Source: Panacagrimonas perspica
GTDB lineage: Bacteria > Pseudomonadota > Gammaproteobacteria > Nevskiales > Nevskiaceae
Direction of reading: 5' to 3'
NCBI RefSeq assembly: GCF_004364935.1
Contig: NZ_SOBT01000009.1
Span: forward strand, 624,898-688,897
Length of the DNA: 64,000 nt
Under the pieces are notes generated by a model. It searched no databases. It worked only from the letters and a program-made list of their open reading frames with translations, and was not told the DNA's origin. Of the stretch, positions 25,372 through 33,282 are shown in pieces. Numbering within the stretch: position 1 is the first letter of the stretch; every line of letters starts with the position of its first letter. The translations under genes and the position numbers were made by a program.

Positions 25372-26748
25372 CTAGAACTGATGCGCCGGGTGCGGACCCA
25401 GGCTCAGGATGTATTGGAGGAAGACTTGGTCGTCCTCGATGTGATTCGGGCGCGATACGTCGCGGCTGAGCTGCAGGCGAAAACGGCTGAACTCGCTGTT
25501 GGAGAAATCCGTCATCAGGCTCCAGCGCTGCGGGTCGTGACCGTCGTCGGCGAGGCGATCCAGTGCGCTGTCCGGCACGGCGTTCGCCACGTCGTTGTCG
25601 GCGAACAGTCGGTCGTAGCGCAGGCCGACGCGCCAGCGCGGCATGAACTGGTAGACGCCCTGAACGTAGAAGCCCTGCTGGTCGCCGCGGTAACGGCTCA
25701 GGTCCGCGCTGCCGTCCGGATCCGCCACGAGTTCGCCGTGCTCGTGGCGGAAGAAGTACTCGCCCTGCAGCACGGCGTTGCGTACCGTCGCGTTGCCGTT
25801 GGGCGCCCACTTGTAGACGCCGTCGAGGATCGTCAGGTCGCTCTTGCCGTCGAACGTCAGCGCGGGTTCGTCTTCGTCGCCGGTCGGACGACGGTTGGCG
25901 TCCGCGCGCAGATGCGAAAGCCCGAGGCGCCAGGAACCATCGAGTCCCGCGTCGCCCCCCAGGTGCGCGAAGCCGGTGATGGCCTTGATGCCGTTGCGGC
26001 CATCGCCGCCGGCCGGGAACGAGGCGCCGCGCAGCAGCTCGGTGCCCACTTCGAAGAACGTATCGGTCGGCGCCAGCCAGCGCAGCTGCACGCCGTCGTC
26101 ACCGAGCTGCGTGCCGAGCATCGCTCGATACACCAGCGGTGCATCGACGAATTCCCAGGCGTGCGCGTGCTGATGATTCTGGTAGCCGATGTCGGAGAAG
26201 AAGCGTCCGAACTTCACCGAGAAGCCGTCCGGAAGATCCAGCGTGTTGATGTAGGCCTCTTCCACGCCGATGCCGCCTTCGGGCGCCACCGACAAGGTCG
26301 TCCATGCGTGGAAACTCTGGTCGACGTTGGCCTCGACGGCCAGTTCGGTTTCTCCGAGGGACAGCCCCGAGGGCCGCGGATCGGTTTCATCGCCGAGCAG
26401 GAATCCGGCCACGTCCGGCTCGCGGTGCGACCGGCTGTAGTCGGCGTAACCGCCATCGAGGATCAGGCTGATCTTCGGATTGAAGGCTGCGCCCGACGGC
26501 GCGCTCGCGGTGGCGACGGCCGGCGCGGGCGCCGCTTCGGCAACCGCTTGCCGCGACGACTCGGCGTGCTCGAGGCGTTCCTCCAGTGCATGGAGGCGGG
26601 CTTCGTAATCGGACTTCAGCGCGCGAAGCTCGTCGCGCAGTTGCTGGAGTTCGGCGGGCGTGGGTGGGGGTTCGGCAGCGGCATGCGCAGCCAGGGGCGC
26701 GCTCGCAAGGAGCGCCGCCCCGAATCGGGCGTAGCGGAAGGTGGACAT
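25372..26748 (-). CDS. Outer-membrane beta-barrel protein of the metal-uptake operon
   Basis: A 458-residue protein with a signal peptide, an N-terminal coiled coil (QQLRDELRALKSDYEARL, about residues 30-70), and a predicted beta-barrel with regularly alternating strands ending in a C-terminal aromatic residue (LGPHPAHQF), as in outer-membrane proteins. Segments such as HQHAHAWEFVDAP are His-rich and could bind metal. By position, 12 bp before the ZnuA-like gene, it probably lets metal or metal complexes cross the outer membrane. Confidence 0.78.
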   Translation of the reverse strand: MSTFRYARFGAALLASAPLAAHAAAEPPPTPAELQQLRDELRALKSDYEARLHALEERLEHAESSRQAVAEAAPAPAVATASAPSGAAFNPKISLILDGGYADYSRSHREPDVAGFLLGDETDPRPSGLSLGETELAVEANVDQSFHAWTTLSVAPEGGIGVEEAYINTLDLPDGFSVKFGRFFSDIGYQNHQHAHAWEFVDAPLVYRAMLGTQLGDDGVQLRWLAPTDTFFEVGTELLRGASFPAGGDGRNGIKAITGFAHLGGDAGLDGSWRLGLSHLRADANRRPTGDEDEPALTFDGKSDLTILDGVYKWAPNGNATVRNAVLQGEYFFRHEHGELVADPDGSADLSRYRGDQQGFYVQGVYQFMPRWRVGLRYDRLFADNDVANAVPDSALDRLADDGHDPQRWSLMTDFSNSEFSRFRLQLSRDVSRPNHIEDDQVFLQYILSLGPHPAHQF

Positions 26749-26825
26749 CGGATCCTCGTCGCAGGAACAGCGAAAGCAGGCCGCGTCACCGGCACGAGCC
26801 GGCGACGCGCGGAACTACGGCGCTT

Positions 26826-27113
26826 TCAAGCGAGGACGAGAGGGGGACCGCGGGAACGATGGGCCGAGACGCGCTGGATGCGGATGGCCGCGGGCAGTTC
26901 GAGCGCCGTGGGCGCATCCAGCGCAAAAACCGGAAGCGCGGCGATCGTCGGCGCCGGCGCACCCGAATCCAGACCCTGGCCGAGCAGGCAGATCTGGCAG
27001 ACCGGGTGTTCCGACAGCGCCGGGTGCTCGTAGGCGTGCGCAACCTCCAGCAACTGTCCTACGAGGAGGACGAGGCCGAGGAAGGCGAGCCGGAGTCGGG
27101 GATGGCGCCACAT
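26826..27113 (-). CDS. Small membrane or exported His/Cys protein (DUF2946-like)
   Basis: A 95-residue protein with one N-terminal hydrophobic segment (RLAFLGLVLLVGQLLEVAHA) followed by HAYEHPALSEHPVCQIC, which carries three His and a CxxC pair. This layout is typical of DUF2946-like proteins found with metal-uptake genes. Metal binding is inferred. First gene of the operon, 77 bp before the outer-membrane protein gene. The ATG at 27113 is preferred because the hydrophobic stretch begins there; upstream codons are not protein-like. Confidence 0.6.
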   Translation of the reverse strand: MWRHPRLRLAFLGLVLLVGQLLEVAHAYEHPALSEHPVCQICLLGQGLDSGAPAPTIAALPVFALDAPTALELPAAIRIQRVSAHRSRGPPLVLA

Positions 27114-27239
27114 CAAGCAGGGAGTACCGCTTGCCCCGCGGAGTTCCGCGGCCAGCGAGAAACATTCGTCGAAGGCGCGGGAGACCCCCGGCATCGTCCC
27201 AGCTACCAAGCCCGCGCACAGCCCGGCTTCTACGGCCGC

Positions 27240-27392
27240 GGATCGCGATCCTGACGTTCGACAAGGACAACAAGATCATCCTCGACCGCACCTACCTGCA
27301 CTCCCGAACGCTGGCCCGGAATCGAAGGCGCCAAGGAGTTCGTGACGGCGGGCGGTCTCGGCGCGCCGAACCAGGTGCTCTCGAAATCGTGA
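27240..27392 (+). pseudogene. Frameshifted remnant of an NTF2/SnoaL-like gene
   Basis: One frame reads ILTFDKDNKIILDRTYLHSR, which is the C-terminal strand pattern of SnoaL-like proteins; after about 27315 the sense continues in another frame as GIEGAKEFVTAGGLGAPNQV and ends in TGA at 27390-27392. The 5' half of the gene is missing. The remnant lies between the start of the metal operon and a repeat; the rest of the 307-bp gap shows no gene, and I saw no Zur-type box. Confidence 0.7.
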
Positions 27393-27399
27393 CACCCGC

Positions 27400-27424
27400 G
27401 TAGCCCGGGTGAAACCCGGGCTAC
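27400..27424. repeat. Minimal REP-like element (one hairpin with both ends)
   Basis: A single CCCGGGTGAAACCCGGG hairpin bounded by GTAG and CTAC, without the usual second hairpin and spacer. The right end supplies the stop of the acyl-CoA synthetase gene. Confidence 0.88.
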
Positions 27425-29370
27425 GCGTCCGCCACAGCCTTCAGCACCGCCCCTAGCGACGCGAGGTCTTCGAGCCCGGTCGTGTCGCCGCGGATGTTCC
27501 CCGTCTCCGCCGCCTCGCGCAGCAGTCGGCGCATCGTCTTGCCGGCACGCGTCTTCGGCAGCGCGCTGCACACGTAGACCCGGCTGAGCCTTGCGATCGC
27601 ACCGATGCCGTCGACGACGGCCGCGTCGACCTGCGCCTGCACCGCTGCCACGTCGGCACCCGCGCGCAGGATCACGAAGGCCACTGGCACCGTTCCCTTC
27701 AGCGCATCGTTGACGCCCACCACCGCGCCGTCGGCGACGCCGGGCTGCGCGCAGACGATGGATTCGATCTCCATCGTGCTGATGCGGTGCGCCGCCACGT
27801 TGATGACGTCGTCGGCACGGCCCAGCACCCACAGGTGGCCGTCGTGATCGACGATGGCCTCGTCGGAGGTCTGGTAGCGGCCCGGGAAGCGCGTGAAGTA
27901 CGCCGACACATAACGGTCCGGGTCATCCCAGATCGTGCGGGCGAGCGTGGGGAACGGATCCTTGAGCACCAGGTTTCCCTTCACGCCGCGCGGCACGGGC
28001 TGACCGGTGTCGTCGACCACCTCGTAGTCGTGCCCCGGCACCGGCGTGCCACAGGATCCGGCCTTGAGCGGCTCGACGCCGTACACAGGCAACGTCCACG
28101 TCGAGCCCGTCTCGGTCTGACCGTAGGCGTTGATCACCGGCACGTCGAACGTCTGCACGGTCCAGTCGAACGTGTCGGGATCCAGCGGCTCCCCCTGCAC
28201 GGTGATCAGCTTGAGTCGCGACAGGTCCTGCGCCCTCGCCGCCTCGTCCCCAAGCGATCGCAACATGCGCAACGCCGTCGGCGCACTCAGGATCTTCGTG
28301 ACCTGGTGCCGCGCGATGATCTGGTAGAAGCGATCCTTCACCGGCGTGTCGAACGCGCCCTCGTAACAGAGCAGGCTCGTGCCGTGCGCGAGACCGCCGA
28401 TGACGACATGGATCGGAAACGTGAGCCAGCCGATGTCGGCGGCGCACCAGTACAGGTCCGCGTCGTCGGGCCCGACCTGCCAAAGCACGTTGGCCCACGC
28501 ACCCAGCAGAAAACCGGCCGCGCTGTGCACGACGCCCTTGGGTTTGGATTCGGTGCCGCTGGTGAAGATCAGGAACGCCGGTTCATTGGCCTCCAGCGGC
28601 TCGCAGGGACAATCGGCCGGATGTGCGGCCATCAAGGTTTCGTACGCGACTTCGCCGGCATCGAGTTCGGGTTTCGTTGCACAACGATCGATGACGACGA
28701 TCGTCTCGAGCGCGGGTGCTGAAGGTCGCGCCTTGCGTGCGTTGCCGAGCAGCGGGACTTTTTTGCCACGACGCCAGCAAGCGTCCGCCGTGACCAGCAC
28801 TTTCGCGCGCGCCGCCTGCAGGCGCAGCGCGACGGCTTCGGGCGAGAAGCCCGCGAACAGGATCGTGTAGACCGCGCCGATGCGGTTGCAGGCGTGCACC
28901 GCGACGAAGGACTCGGGCAGGTTCGGAAGATAGATCGCGACGACGTCGCCACGCCGCACGCCGAGCGACTTCAGCGCGTTGGCGAATCGCGCCACGCGCT
29001 CGCGCAACTCGGCATACGTCCAGCGCACGACTTCGCCCGGCTCGCCTTCCCAGATGATCGCGGGCTTGTTCGCGCGGGCCGGATCGTCGACGTGGCGGTC
29101 GACGCAGTTGTCGCAGACGTTCAGACGTCCGCCGACGAAGTAACGGAAGTTCGGGAAATGTCCTTCGCGCGTCGTGGTCCAGGGCTGCATCCAGCGCAGA
29201 TGCCCGGCTGCCCATTCCCAGTAGGCGTCCTTGCCGTGCGAGGCCTGCACGGCGCGCGCCTCGGCGAGCAGATTCTGCTGGCGCGTCGAACGCCAGTGCG
29301 GACGCAGCGGAACCAGCGGTCGGGACAAAAGCTGATGCAGCGGATCGCCCGCGCCTTGCGTCGTCGTCAT
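27421..29370 (-). CDS. Acetyl-CoA synthetase-like AMP-forming acyl-CoA ligase
   Basis: ANL-superfamily enzyme of 649 residues with the Acs/propionyl-CoA synthetase layout (N-terminal ACS segment, large AMP-binding domain, C-terminal domain). Seen: AYGQTETGSTW, the hinge region GHLWVLGRADDVINVAAHRIS, and the C-terminal Lys in ALPKTRAGKTMRRLL. The phosphate loop reads FTSGTESKPKGVVHS where most Acs have TSGTTGKPKG. It would activate a short acid to its CoA ester with AMP release; acid unknown. ATG at 29370 has only a weak Shine-Dalgarno; a TATAAA on the minus strand at 29451-29456 may be its -10. The TAG stop comes from a repeat. Confidence 0.87.
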   Translation of the reverse strand: MTTTQGAGDPLHQLLSRPLVPLRPHWRSTRQQNLLAEARAVQASHGKDAYWEWAAGHLRWMQPWTTTREGHFPNFRYFVGGRLNVCDNCVDRHVDDPARANKPAIIWEGEPGEVVRWTYAELRERVARFANALKSLGVRRGDVVAIYLPNLPESFVAVHACNRIGAVYTILFAGFSPEAVALRLQAARAKVLVTADACWRRGKKVPLLGNARKARPSAPALETIVVIDRCATKPELDAGEVAYETLMAAHPADCPCEPLEANEPAFLIFTSGTESKPKGVVHSAAGFLLGAWANVLWQVGPDDADLYWCAADIGWLTFPIHVVIGGLAHGTSLLCYEGAFDTPVKDRFYQIIARHQVTKILSAPTALRMLRSLGDEAARAQDLSRLKLITVQGEPLDPDTFDWTVQTFDVPVINAYGQTETGSTWTLPVYGVEPLKAGSCGTPVPGHDYEVVDDTGQPVPRGVKGNLVLKDPFPTLARTIWDDPDRYVSAYFTRFPGRYQTSDEAIVDHDGHLWVLGRADDVINVAAHRISTMEIESIVCAQPGVADGAVVGVNDALKGTVPVAFVILRAGADVAAVQAQVDAAVVDGIGAIARLSRVYVCSALPKTRAGKTMRRLLREAAETGNIRGDTTGLEDLASLGAVLKAVADA

Positions 29371-29493
29371 CGTTCTTGCGTCCGGCTCTCTTCCATCGCC
29401 CGGGCGGGTCGTCGCGGTGCGTGGCCGCGGACCTCTTTCGGTGAGGTGCCTTTATACCTGCCGGACGACGAAGGTCGAAGAGAGCGCGCACCC

Positions 29494-29560
29494 GTAGCCC
29501 GGGTGAAACCCGGGGTTGCGCTCCGTATGCGAGGGGAACCCCGGACTTCGTCCGGGCTAC
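29494..29560. repeat. REP-like inverted repeat element, hybrid hairpins
   Basis: Left hairpin CCCGGGTGAAACCCGGG, right hairpin CCCGGACTTCGTCCGGG, ends GTAG/CTAC. The right end supplies the stop of the GST gene. Confidence 0.92.
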
Positions 29561-30354
29561 GGGGCTTTGAGTGTACGCAGGTACGGCCCCATGTCCGGCG
29601 CGAACGCCTCGTGCGCGCACAGCCGATCGAAATGAGCGAACGCGAGCGGATACGTTTCGCGTGCCGCATTCGTGAGCAACACCGGCAGATCATTCTTCGC
29701 CAGCAGCTCGTGATACTTGAACTCGTTGTGCATCAGCGCGAGTTCGGTGACGTAGCAGATGTCGGCCAAGGTCAGCTCCTTGCCCGCGATGAAACCGTGA
29801 CCGCCCGACAGCGCGCGTTCGATACCGGCCATGTAGCTCGCAAACGCCTGCGTCACGCCGGCGTGGACATGCGCTGGAATCGCGCCGCCACGCATCGCGA
29901 GCACGTAGACCTGCACGTCGCGCGCGAACAGCAGGCCGGCGTCGAGGAAACTGTCGATCCGCGAGGCGCCGAGTCCATCGCGGCCGTACAGGCCGTGCTG
30001 TCCTTCGCGCAGGCGCGCCACCGCCCGCATGATGCTGTTCGATTCGAAGATGCCGATCTCGCCGTCGGCGCTGAACGCGGCCGGCACGGTGCCGAACGGA
30101 TGCGCCGCGAGGAAAGCCTCGGTCTTGAACAGGCGCGCCGTGAAACCGGTCTTGGCCTGTCGCACGAGATGCTCGTGCTTCGCCTTGTCTTCATCCGACA
30201 GCGGGCGCGCTTCGAAATCCCACAGCCAGTCCGACAGCTCGTTGGGCGCGGCGCCGCGCACGTCGAGTTCGATGCCACACAGACGCGCCACGATCGTCGC
30301 CTTGGCGACACGCGGATTGGGCATGTAGGAAAAGATTCGCAGCTCGGCGCTCAT
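29557..30354 (-). CDS. Glutathione S-transferase family protein
   Basis: A 265-residue two-domain GST: thioredoxin-like N-terminus (LRIFSYMPNPRVAKATIVAR to GTVPAAFSADGEIGIFESNSIMRAVAR, which holds the cis-Pro and the ES glutathione-binding motif) and an all-helical C-terminus with the N-capping motif ELTLADICYVTEL. The length and an insert of about 40 residues in the N-terminal domain resemble the elongation-factor-1-gamma-like group. It probably conjugates or isomerises an intermediate of an aromatic or polycyclic pathway; the substrate is unknown. It follows the SDR gene in the same direction, 36 bp apart. Confidence 0.83.
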   Translation of the reverse strand: MSAELRIFSYMPNPRVAKATIVARLCGIELDVRGAAPNELSDWLWDFEARPLSDEDKAKHEHLVRQAKTGFTARLFKTEAFLAAHPFGTVPAAFSADGEIGIFESNSIMRAVARLREGQHGLYGRDGLGASRIDSFLDAGLLFARDVQVYVLAMRGGAIPAHVHAGVTQAFASYMAGIERALSGGHGFIAGKELTLADICYVTELALMHNEFKYHELLAKNDLPVLLTNAARETYPLAFAHFDRLCAHEAFAPDMGPYLRTLKAP

Positions 30355-30390
30355 GGGCGCTCCTGGAGGGATGATTCGCGTGGACCGGGA

Positions 30391-31092
30391 TCACCAGGTT
30401 TCGCCGTACGGCCGCACTTCGACGTTAAACGACCACGCCGAGCGATCCTGGTGCGCCACGTGCCAGGCCTCGTCGGCGATCGCGGCCGGCTGGATGAAGA
30501 AGCTGTCGGGCTTGTCGGAAAACATCTTGCGCGCCCACTCCACATCGATGATCGCGTCGATCATCAGGTAGGCCACGTGAACGCCTTTGGGGCCGAGGTC
30601 CCGGGCCATCGACTCCGCGAGGATGCGCTGGGCCGCCTTGGTCGGCGCGAAGGCCGAGTAGTTCGCCTTGCCACGATGGGCCGAGGTGTTGCCGGTGGCG
30701 AGCATCACGCCCTCGCCTGCCGCGATCATCGCGGGCGCGAGTCGACGGGCGAAGTGCAGCAGGCCCATCGTGTTGATCTGGAAGTTGCGATTGAGCGCAG
30801 CCGGATCGATGTCGAGGAAGTTGCCGAACGTGCCGCCTACCGCGTTGTGAATGAACACGGACGGCTCTCCGAGTTCCGCCCAGACTGCCTTCACTGCGGC
30901 ATCGATCTGGCCTTCGTCGGCCACATCGCAGGTGTACGCACGGCTGTCGGGAATCTCCTGCTGGAGCGTATGCAGACGGTTGGCGTCACGCGCCAGCATC
31001 GCGACACGGTAGCCGCCCGCGGCGAAGCGGCGTGCCATTGCGGCGCCGGTACCGGGACCCACTCCGGTGATCAGGGCAATGGGCTTGCTCAT
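30391..31092 (-). CDS. Short-chain dehydrogenase/reductase-like protein with altered active site
   Basis: Rossmann-fold SDR, 233 residues, with the cofactor motif TGVGPGTG, the CDVADEGQ segment and HNAVGGTFG in place of NNAG. The usual YxxxK active site reads FAPTK: the catalytic Tyr position carries Phe, although a Tyr lies three residues before. The protein may therefore use another residue or not act as a normal dehydrogenase. Its ATG overlaps the stop of the truncated isomerase gene (ATGA) and it precedes the GST gene. Confidence 0.82.
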   Translation of the reverse strand: MSKPIALITGVGPGTGAAMARRFAAGGYRVAMLARDANRLHTLQQEIPDSRAYTCDVADEGQIDAAVKAVWAELGEPSVFIHNAVGGTFGNFLDIDPAALNRNFQINTMGLLHFARRLAPAMIAAGEGVMLATGNTSAHRGKANYSAFAPTKAAQRILAESMARDLGPKGVHVAYLMIDAIIDVEWARKMFSDKPDSFFIQPAAIADEAWHVAHQDRSAWSFNVEVRPYGETW

Positions 31093-31289
31093 GCGGCGAC
31101 TCCGAGGACGGCTTGCTTGACCAGCTCGAGACGGTCGTTGCCGAAGAACAGTTCGTCGCCGACGGCGAACGTCGGCACGCCGAAGACACCGGCGTCCGCC
31201 GCGGCCTGGTTGCGACGCGACAGATCGGCCTGGATCGCGAGATACCCGTAGGGGCTGACGTAATCGAAACAGAAACTCACGGACGACAT
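31089..31289 (-). pseudogene. Internally deleted 2-hydroxychromene-2-carboxylate isomerase-like gene
   Basis: The 66-residue product starts like a DsbA-family (GST-kappa) isomerase, SVSFCFDYVSPYGYLAIQ, and then jumps to the C-terminal part of the same family, AADAGVFGVPTFAVGDELFFG, and the last helix RLELVKQAVLG. The family is about 200 residues long, so some 130 residues of the middle are missing. The deletion kept the frame and the ATGA overlap with the SDR gene, so translation coupling could survive. The fold can hardly be complete, and I treat it as a remnant. Confidence 0.8.
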
Positions 31290-31502
31290 GCGGTCTTCTC
31301 CATTGCAGGCGGCGTCGCGTCGAGGCGACGCGCGGTGGGTGCAGGCCTCCGCGACGGATGCGGACCACCGCCTACATCGATGAGCGTCGCGACTTCGAGT
31401 GTCCGCCTGGCGCGATCGGTGCAACCATGTCGCATCGAATCGCCCAGAATTCCGGTCCAGAAGCGCAGCGTTTTTCCGGCACCACTGCGCTCAAGGTAGA
31501 TC

Positions 31503-31519
31503 ACTTCAATTTTTGAAGT
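31503..31519. promoter_or_regulatory. Palindrome before the HxlR regulator gene (candidate operator)
   Basis: ACTTCAA-TTT-TTGAAGT, a perfect 7-bp inverted repeat ending 10 bp before the HxlR start and facing the isomerase/SDR/GST genes. HxlR-type winged-helix dimers bind such palindromes, so autoregulation and control of the divergent genes are likely. Confidence 0.55.
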
Positions 31520-31529
31520 CAAGAAACGC

Positions 31530-32090
31530 ATGCGCATTCCAGACATCGCAACGCAGAACTGCTCGATCGCCCACGCCATCGGCGTGGTCGGCGACACGTG
31601 GACCCTGATGGTCGTTCGCGAGCTGTTTCTCGGCACGCGCCGCTTCGACGATTTGCAGCTCGCCACCGGAATCTCGCCGCATCTGCTGAGCGTGCGGCTG
31701 CGCGAACTGGTCGCGGATGGAATCGTCGAACGCACCGAATATCGCGCGGGCCGCTACGAGCACTTCCTGACGAAGAAAGGCGCCGACCTGTGGCCGGTGA
31801 TGTTCGCGCTGCTCGATTGGGCGGACCGCTGGGGCGAATGGCCGCAGGGGCGCCCGGTCTACGTGCGGCACACCGAGTGCGGGAAGCTCACCAAGCTCAA
31901 GCTGCGATGCTCCTGCTGCGACGGCCCGATCCACCACGCGAACACGCGGTTCGAAGGGTCGCCCGGTGCATTGGCGGAACGGCAGGCGCGGATGGAGAAG
32001 GCGCCGCTTGCGGGTGCGACGCCGGCGAGAGCCAAGCGGGGGGCGACGGTGAAGGGCGTGACGCGTTCGAGAGCAACCCGCAACCCGTAG
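31530..32090 (+). CDS. HxlR-family winged-helix transcriptional regulator
   Basis: MarR-like HxlR domain in the first 110 of 186 residues: NCSIAHAIGVVGDTWTLMVVRELFLGTRRFDDLQLATGISPHLL, then LVADGIVERTEY. A Cys near the N-terminus (NCSI) is the redox- or aldehyde-sensing residue in several HxlR proteins. The C-terminal part has a possible metal site (CGKL...RCSCCDGPIHH) and a basic tail. It diverges from the isomerase remnant/SDR/GST genes and probably represses them. The TAG stop is provided by the next repeat. Confidence 0.87.
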   Translation: MRIPDIATQNCSIAHAIGVVGDTWTLMVVRELFLGTRRFDDLQLATGISPHLLSVRLRELVADGIVERTEYRAGRYEHFLTKKGADLWPVMFALLDWADRWGEWPQGRPVYVRHTECGKLTKLKLRCSCCDGPIHHANTRFEGSPGALAERQARMEKAPLAGATPARAKRGATVKGVTRSRATRNP

Positions 32091-32152
32091 CCCGGACGAA
32101 GTCCGGGGTCCCGCCATCTAGAGAGGGGAATCCCGGACTTCGTCCGGGCTAC
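32087..32152. repeat. REP-like element forming the stop codons of both convergent neighbours
   Basis: Two CCCGGACGAAGTCCGGG-type hairpins, ends GTAG/CTAC. TAG at 32088-32090 ends the HxlR gene and the inverse TAG at 32151-32149 ends the LysR gene. Confidence 0.93.
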
Positions 32153-33099
32153 GGGCGCTTCTTTCCTTTCTTCGCGACCGCGGGCCGCAATACGGTCAAA
32201 GAATCCCGCATCGATCGCACCGTCGACAGGAAGGCCAGCAGGATCGCGGACTCGTCGTCGCTGCGGTGGATCATGCAGAGGTCGAACGTGGCCTGGTCCT
32301 CGCCGCGCAGCGGCAGGTAGACGATCCCGGGCAGCTTGAGGTTGCAGGCCGAATCGGTGACCAGGCTCAGGCCGAAACCGCTGGCGACGAGCGCGACGGC
32401 GGTCACCACGTCGTCCACTTCCTGGATCGACTGCGGCATCACGCCTCGTCGGTGCAGCAGCCGCTGCACCTGCTCGATGAAGCTCGGGCGCGGTGCCCGC
32501 GGATACAGGATCAGCGGCTGGTCGGTGAGCTGACACAGCGTGACGCCGGCCGACGTCGCCAGTGGATGCTGGTGGTGCAGCGCCACGTTGAGCCGCTCGG
32601 TCTGGATCACTTCCCAGGTCAGGTCCGGCTCGTCCTCGAAGAAGCGGTTGAAGCCCACCGTGAGCCGCCGCTCGCGCAGCGCACGGATCTGGCCCGCGCG
32701 ATCGAGGTTGTGCAGCACGACCTCGACCTTCGGATAGCGGTCGCGGAACATCTGGATGATGCGGGGAATCGCGCCGAACACGGCGGACCCGAAGATGCCC
32801 ACGTCCAGACGGCCGATCTGGCCGTGCCCCGCGAGCTGCGCGCGGCTGGCGGCCTGCTCGGTAAGCATCAGGATGTTGCGCGCCTCCTCGTAGAAGACCT
32901 GCCCGGCATCGGTCGGCTCGATGCCGCGCGGCTTGCGCAGCAGCAACTGCACCCCCAAGGCTTCCTCGAGCTGCTGCACCTGCCGCGTCAGCGGCGGCTG
33001 CGAGACGTGCAGCCGCAGGGCCGCCCCGCGAAAGCTGCGCTGTTCGACCACGGCCACGAAATAACGCAGATGGCGAAACTCGACGGCGGCCAGGCTCAT
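32149..33099 (-). CDS. LysR-type regulator of the meta-cleavage operon (BenM/CatM-like)
   Basis: A 316-residue LysR-type regulator: N-terminal winged helix-turn-helix (EFRHLRYFVAVVEQRSFRGAALRLHVSQPPLTRQVQQLEEALG) and a periplasmic-binding-protein-like effector domain. The helix-turn-helix resembles those of BenM/CatM/CatR, which bind muconate and use ATAC-N7-GTAT operators; exactly such a box lies between it and the divergent ferredoxin gene. It is therefore expected to activate the meta operon in response to an aromatic or ring-cleavage intermediate, and may also control vanB copy 2. Confidence 0.9.
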   Translation of the reverse strand: MSLAAVEFRHLRYFVAVVEQRSFRGAALRLHVSQPPLTRQVQQLEEALGVQLLLRKPRGIEPTDAGQVFYEEARNILMLTEQAASRAQLAGHGQIGRLDVGIFGSAVFGAIPRIIQMFRDRYPKVEVVLHNLDRAGQIRALRERRLTVGFNRFFEDEPDLTWEVIQTERLNVALHHQHPLATSAGVTLCQLTDQPLILYPRAPRPSFIEQVQRLLHRRGVMPQSIQEVDDVVTAVALVASGFGLSLVTDSACNLKLPGIVYLPLRGEDQATFDLCMIHRSDDESAILLAFLSTVRSMRDSLTVLRPAVAKKGKKRP

Positions 33100-33134
33100 C
33101 GCGGATGTACGAAAGTGAACATTTGGACAGGCTA

Positions 33135-33203
33135 GCGATACGTTGGTGGTATCGCAAAGGCCCGGCAAAGGTATTGGACCGGCTCCGTCGCGGGTCCTAA
33201 GGT
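33135..33203 (+). promoter_or_regulatory. LysR-type operator and promoter of the meta-cleavage operon
   Basis: GCGATAC-N7-GTATCGC (33135-33155) is a perfect dyad containing ATAC-N7-GTAT. It is followed after nine bases by CCGGCAAAGGTATTGGA, a possible -35 TTGGAC at 33174, 18 bases, and TAAGGT at 33198. The operator centre falls near -65 of the predicted start, the usual place for a LysR recognition site. The same arrangement occurs on the minus strand before vanB copy 2. Confidence 0.7.
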
Positions 33204-33282
33204 TCATCCATCAGCATGAAGTCCGCGCGGGATGCGGATGGCATGCTTTTCTGCCCGTTTTCCCCACCCGAGGGCTACGTCG

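Noticed and set aside
27114-27420. A Zur operator for the metal operon
   Set aside because: No AT-rich palindrome of the GTTATAATATAAC kind was found; the region is GC-rich and holds only a pseudogene remnant and a repeat.
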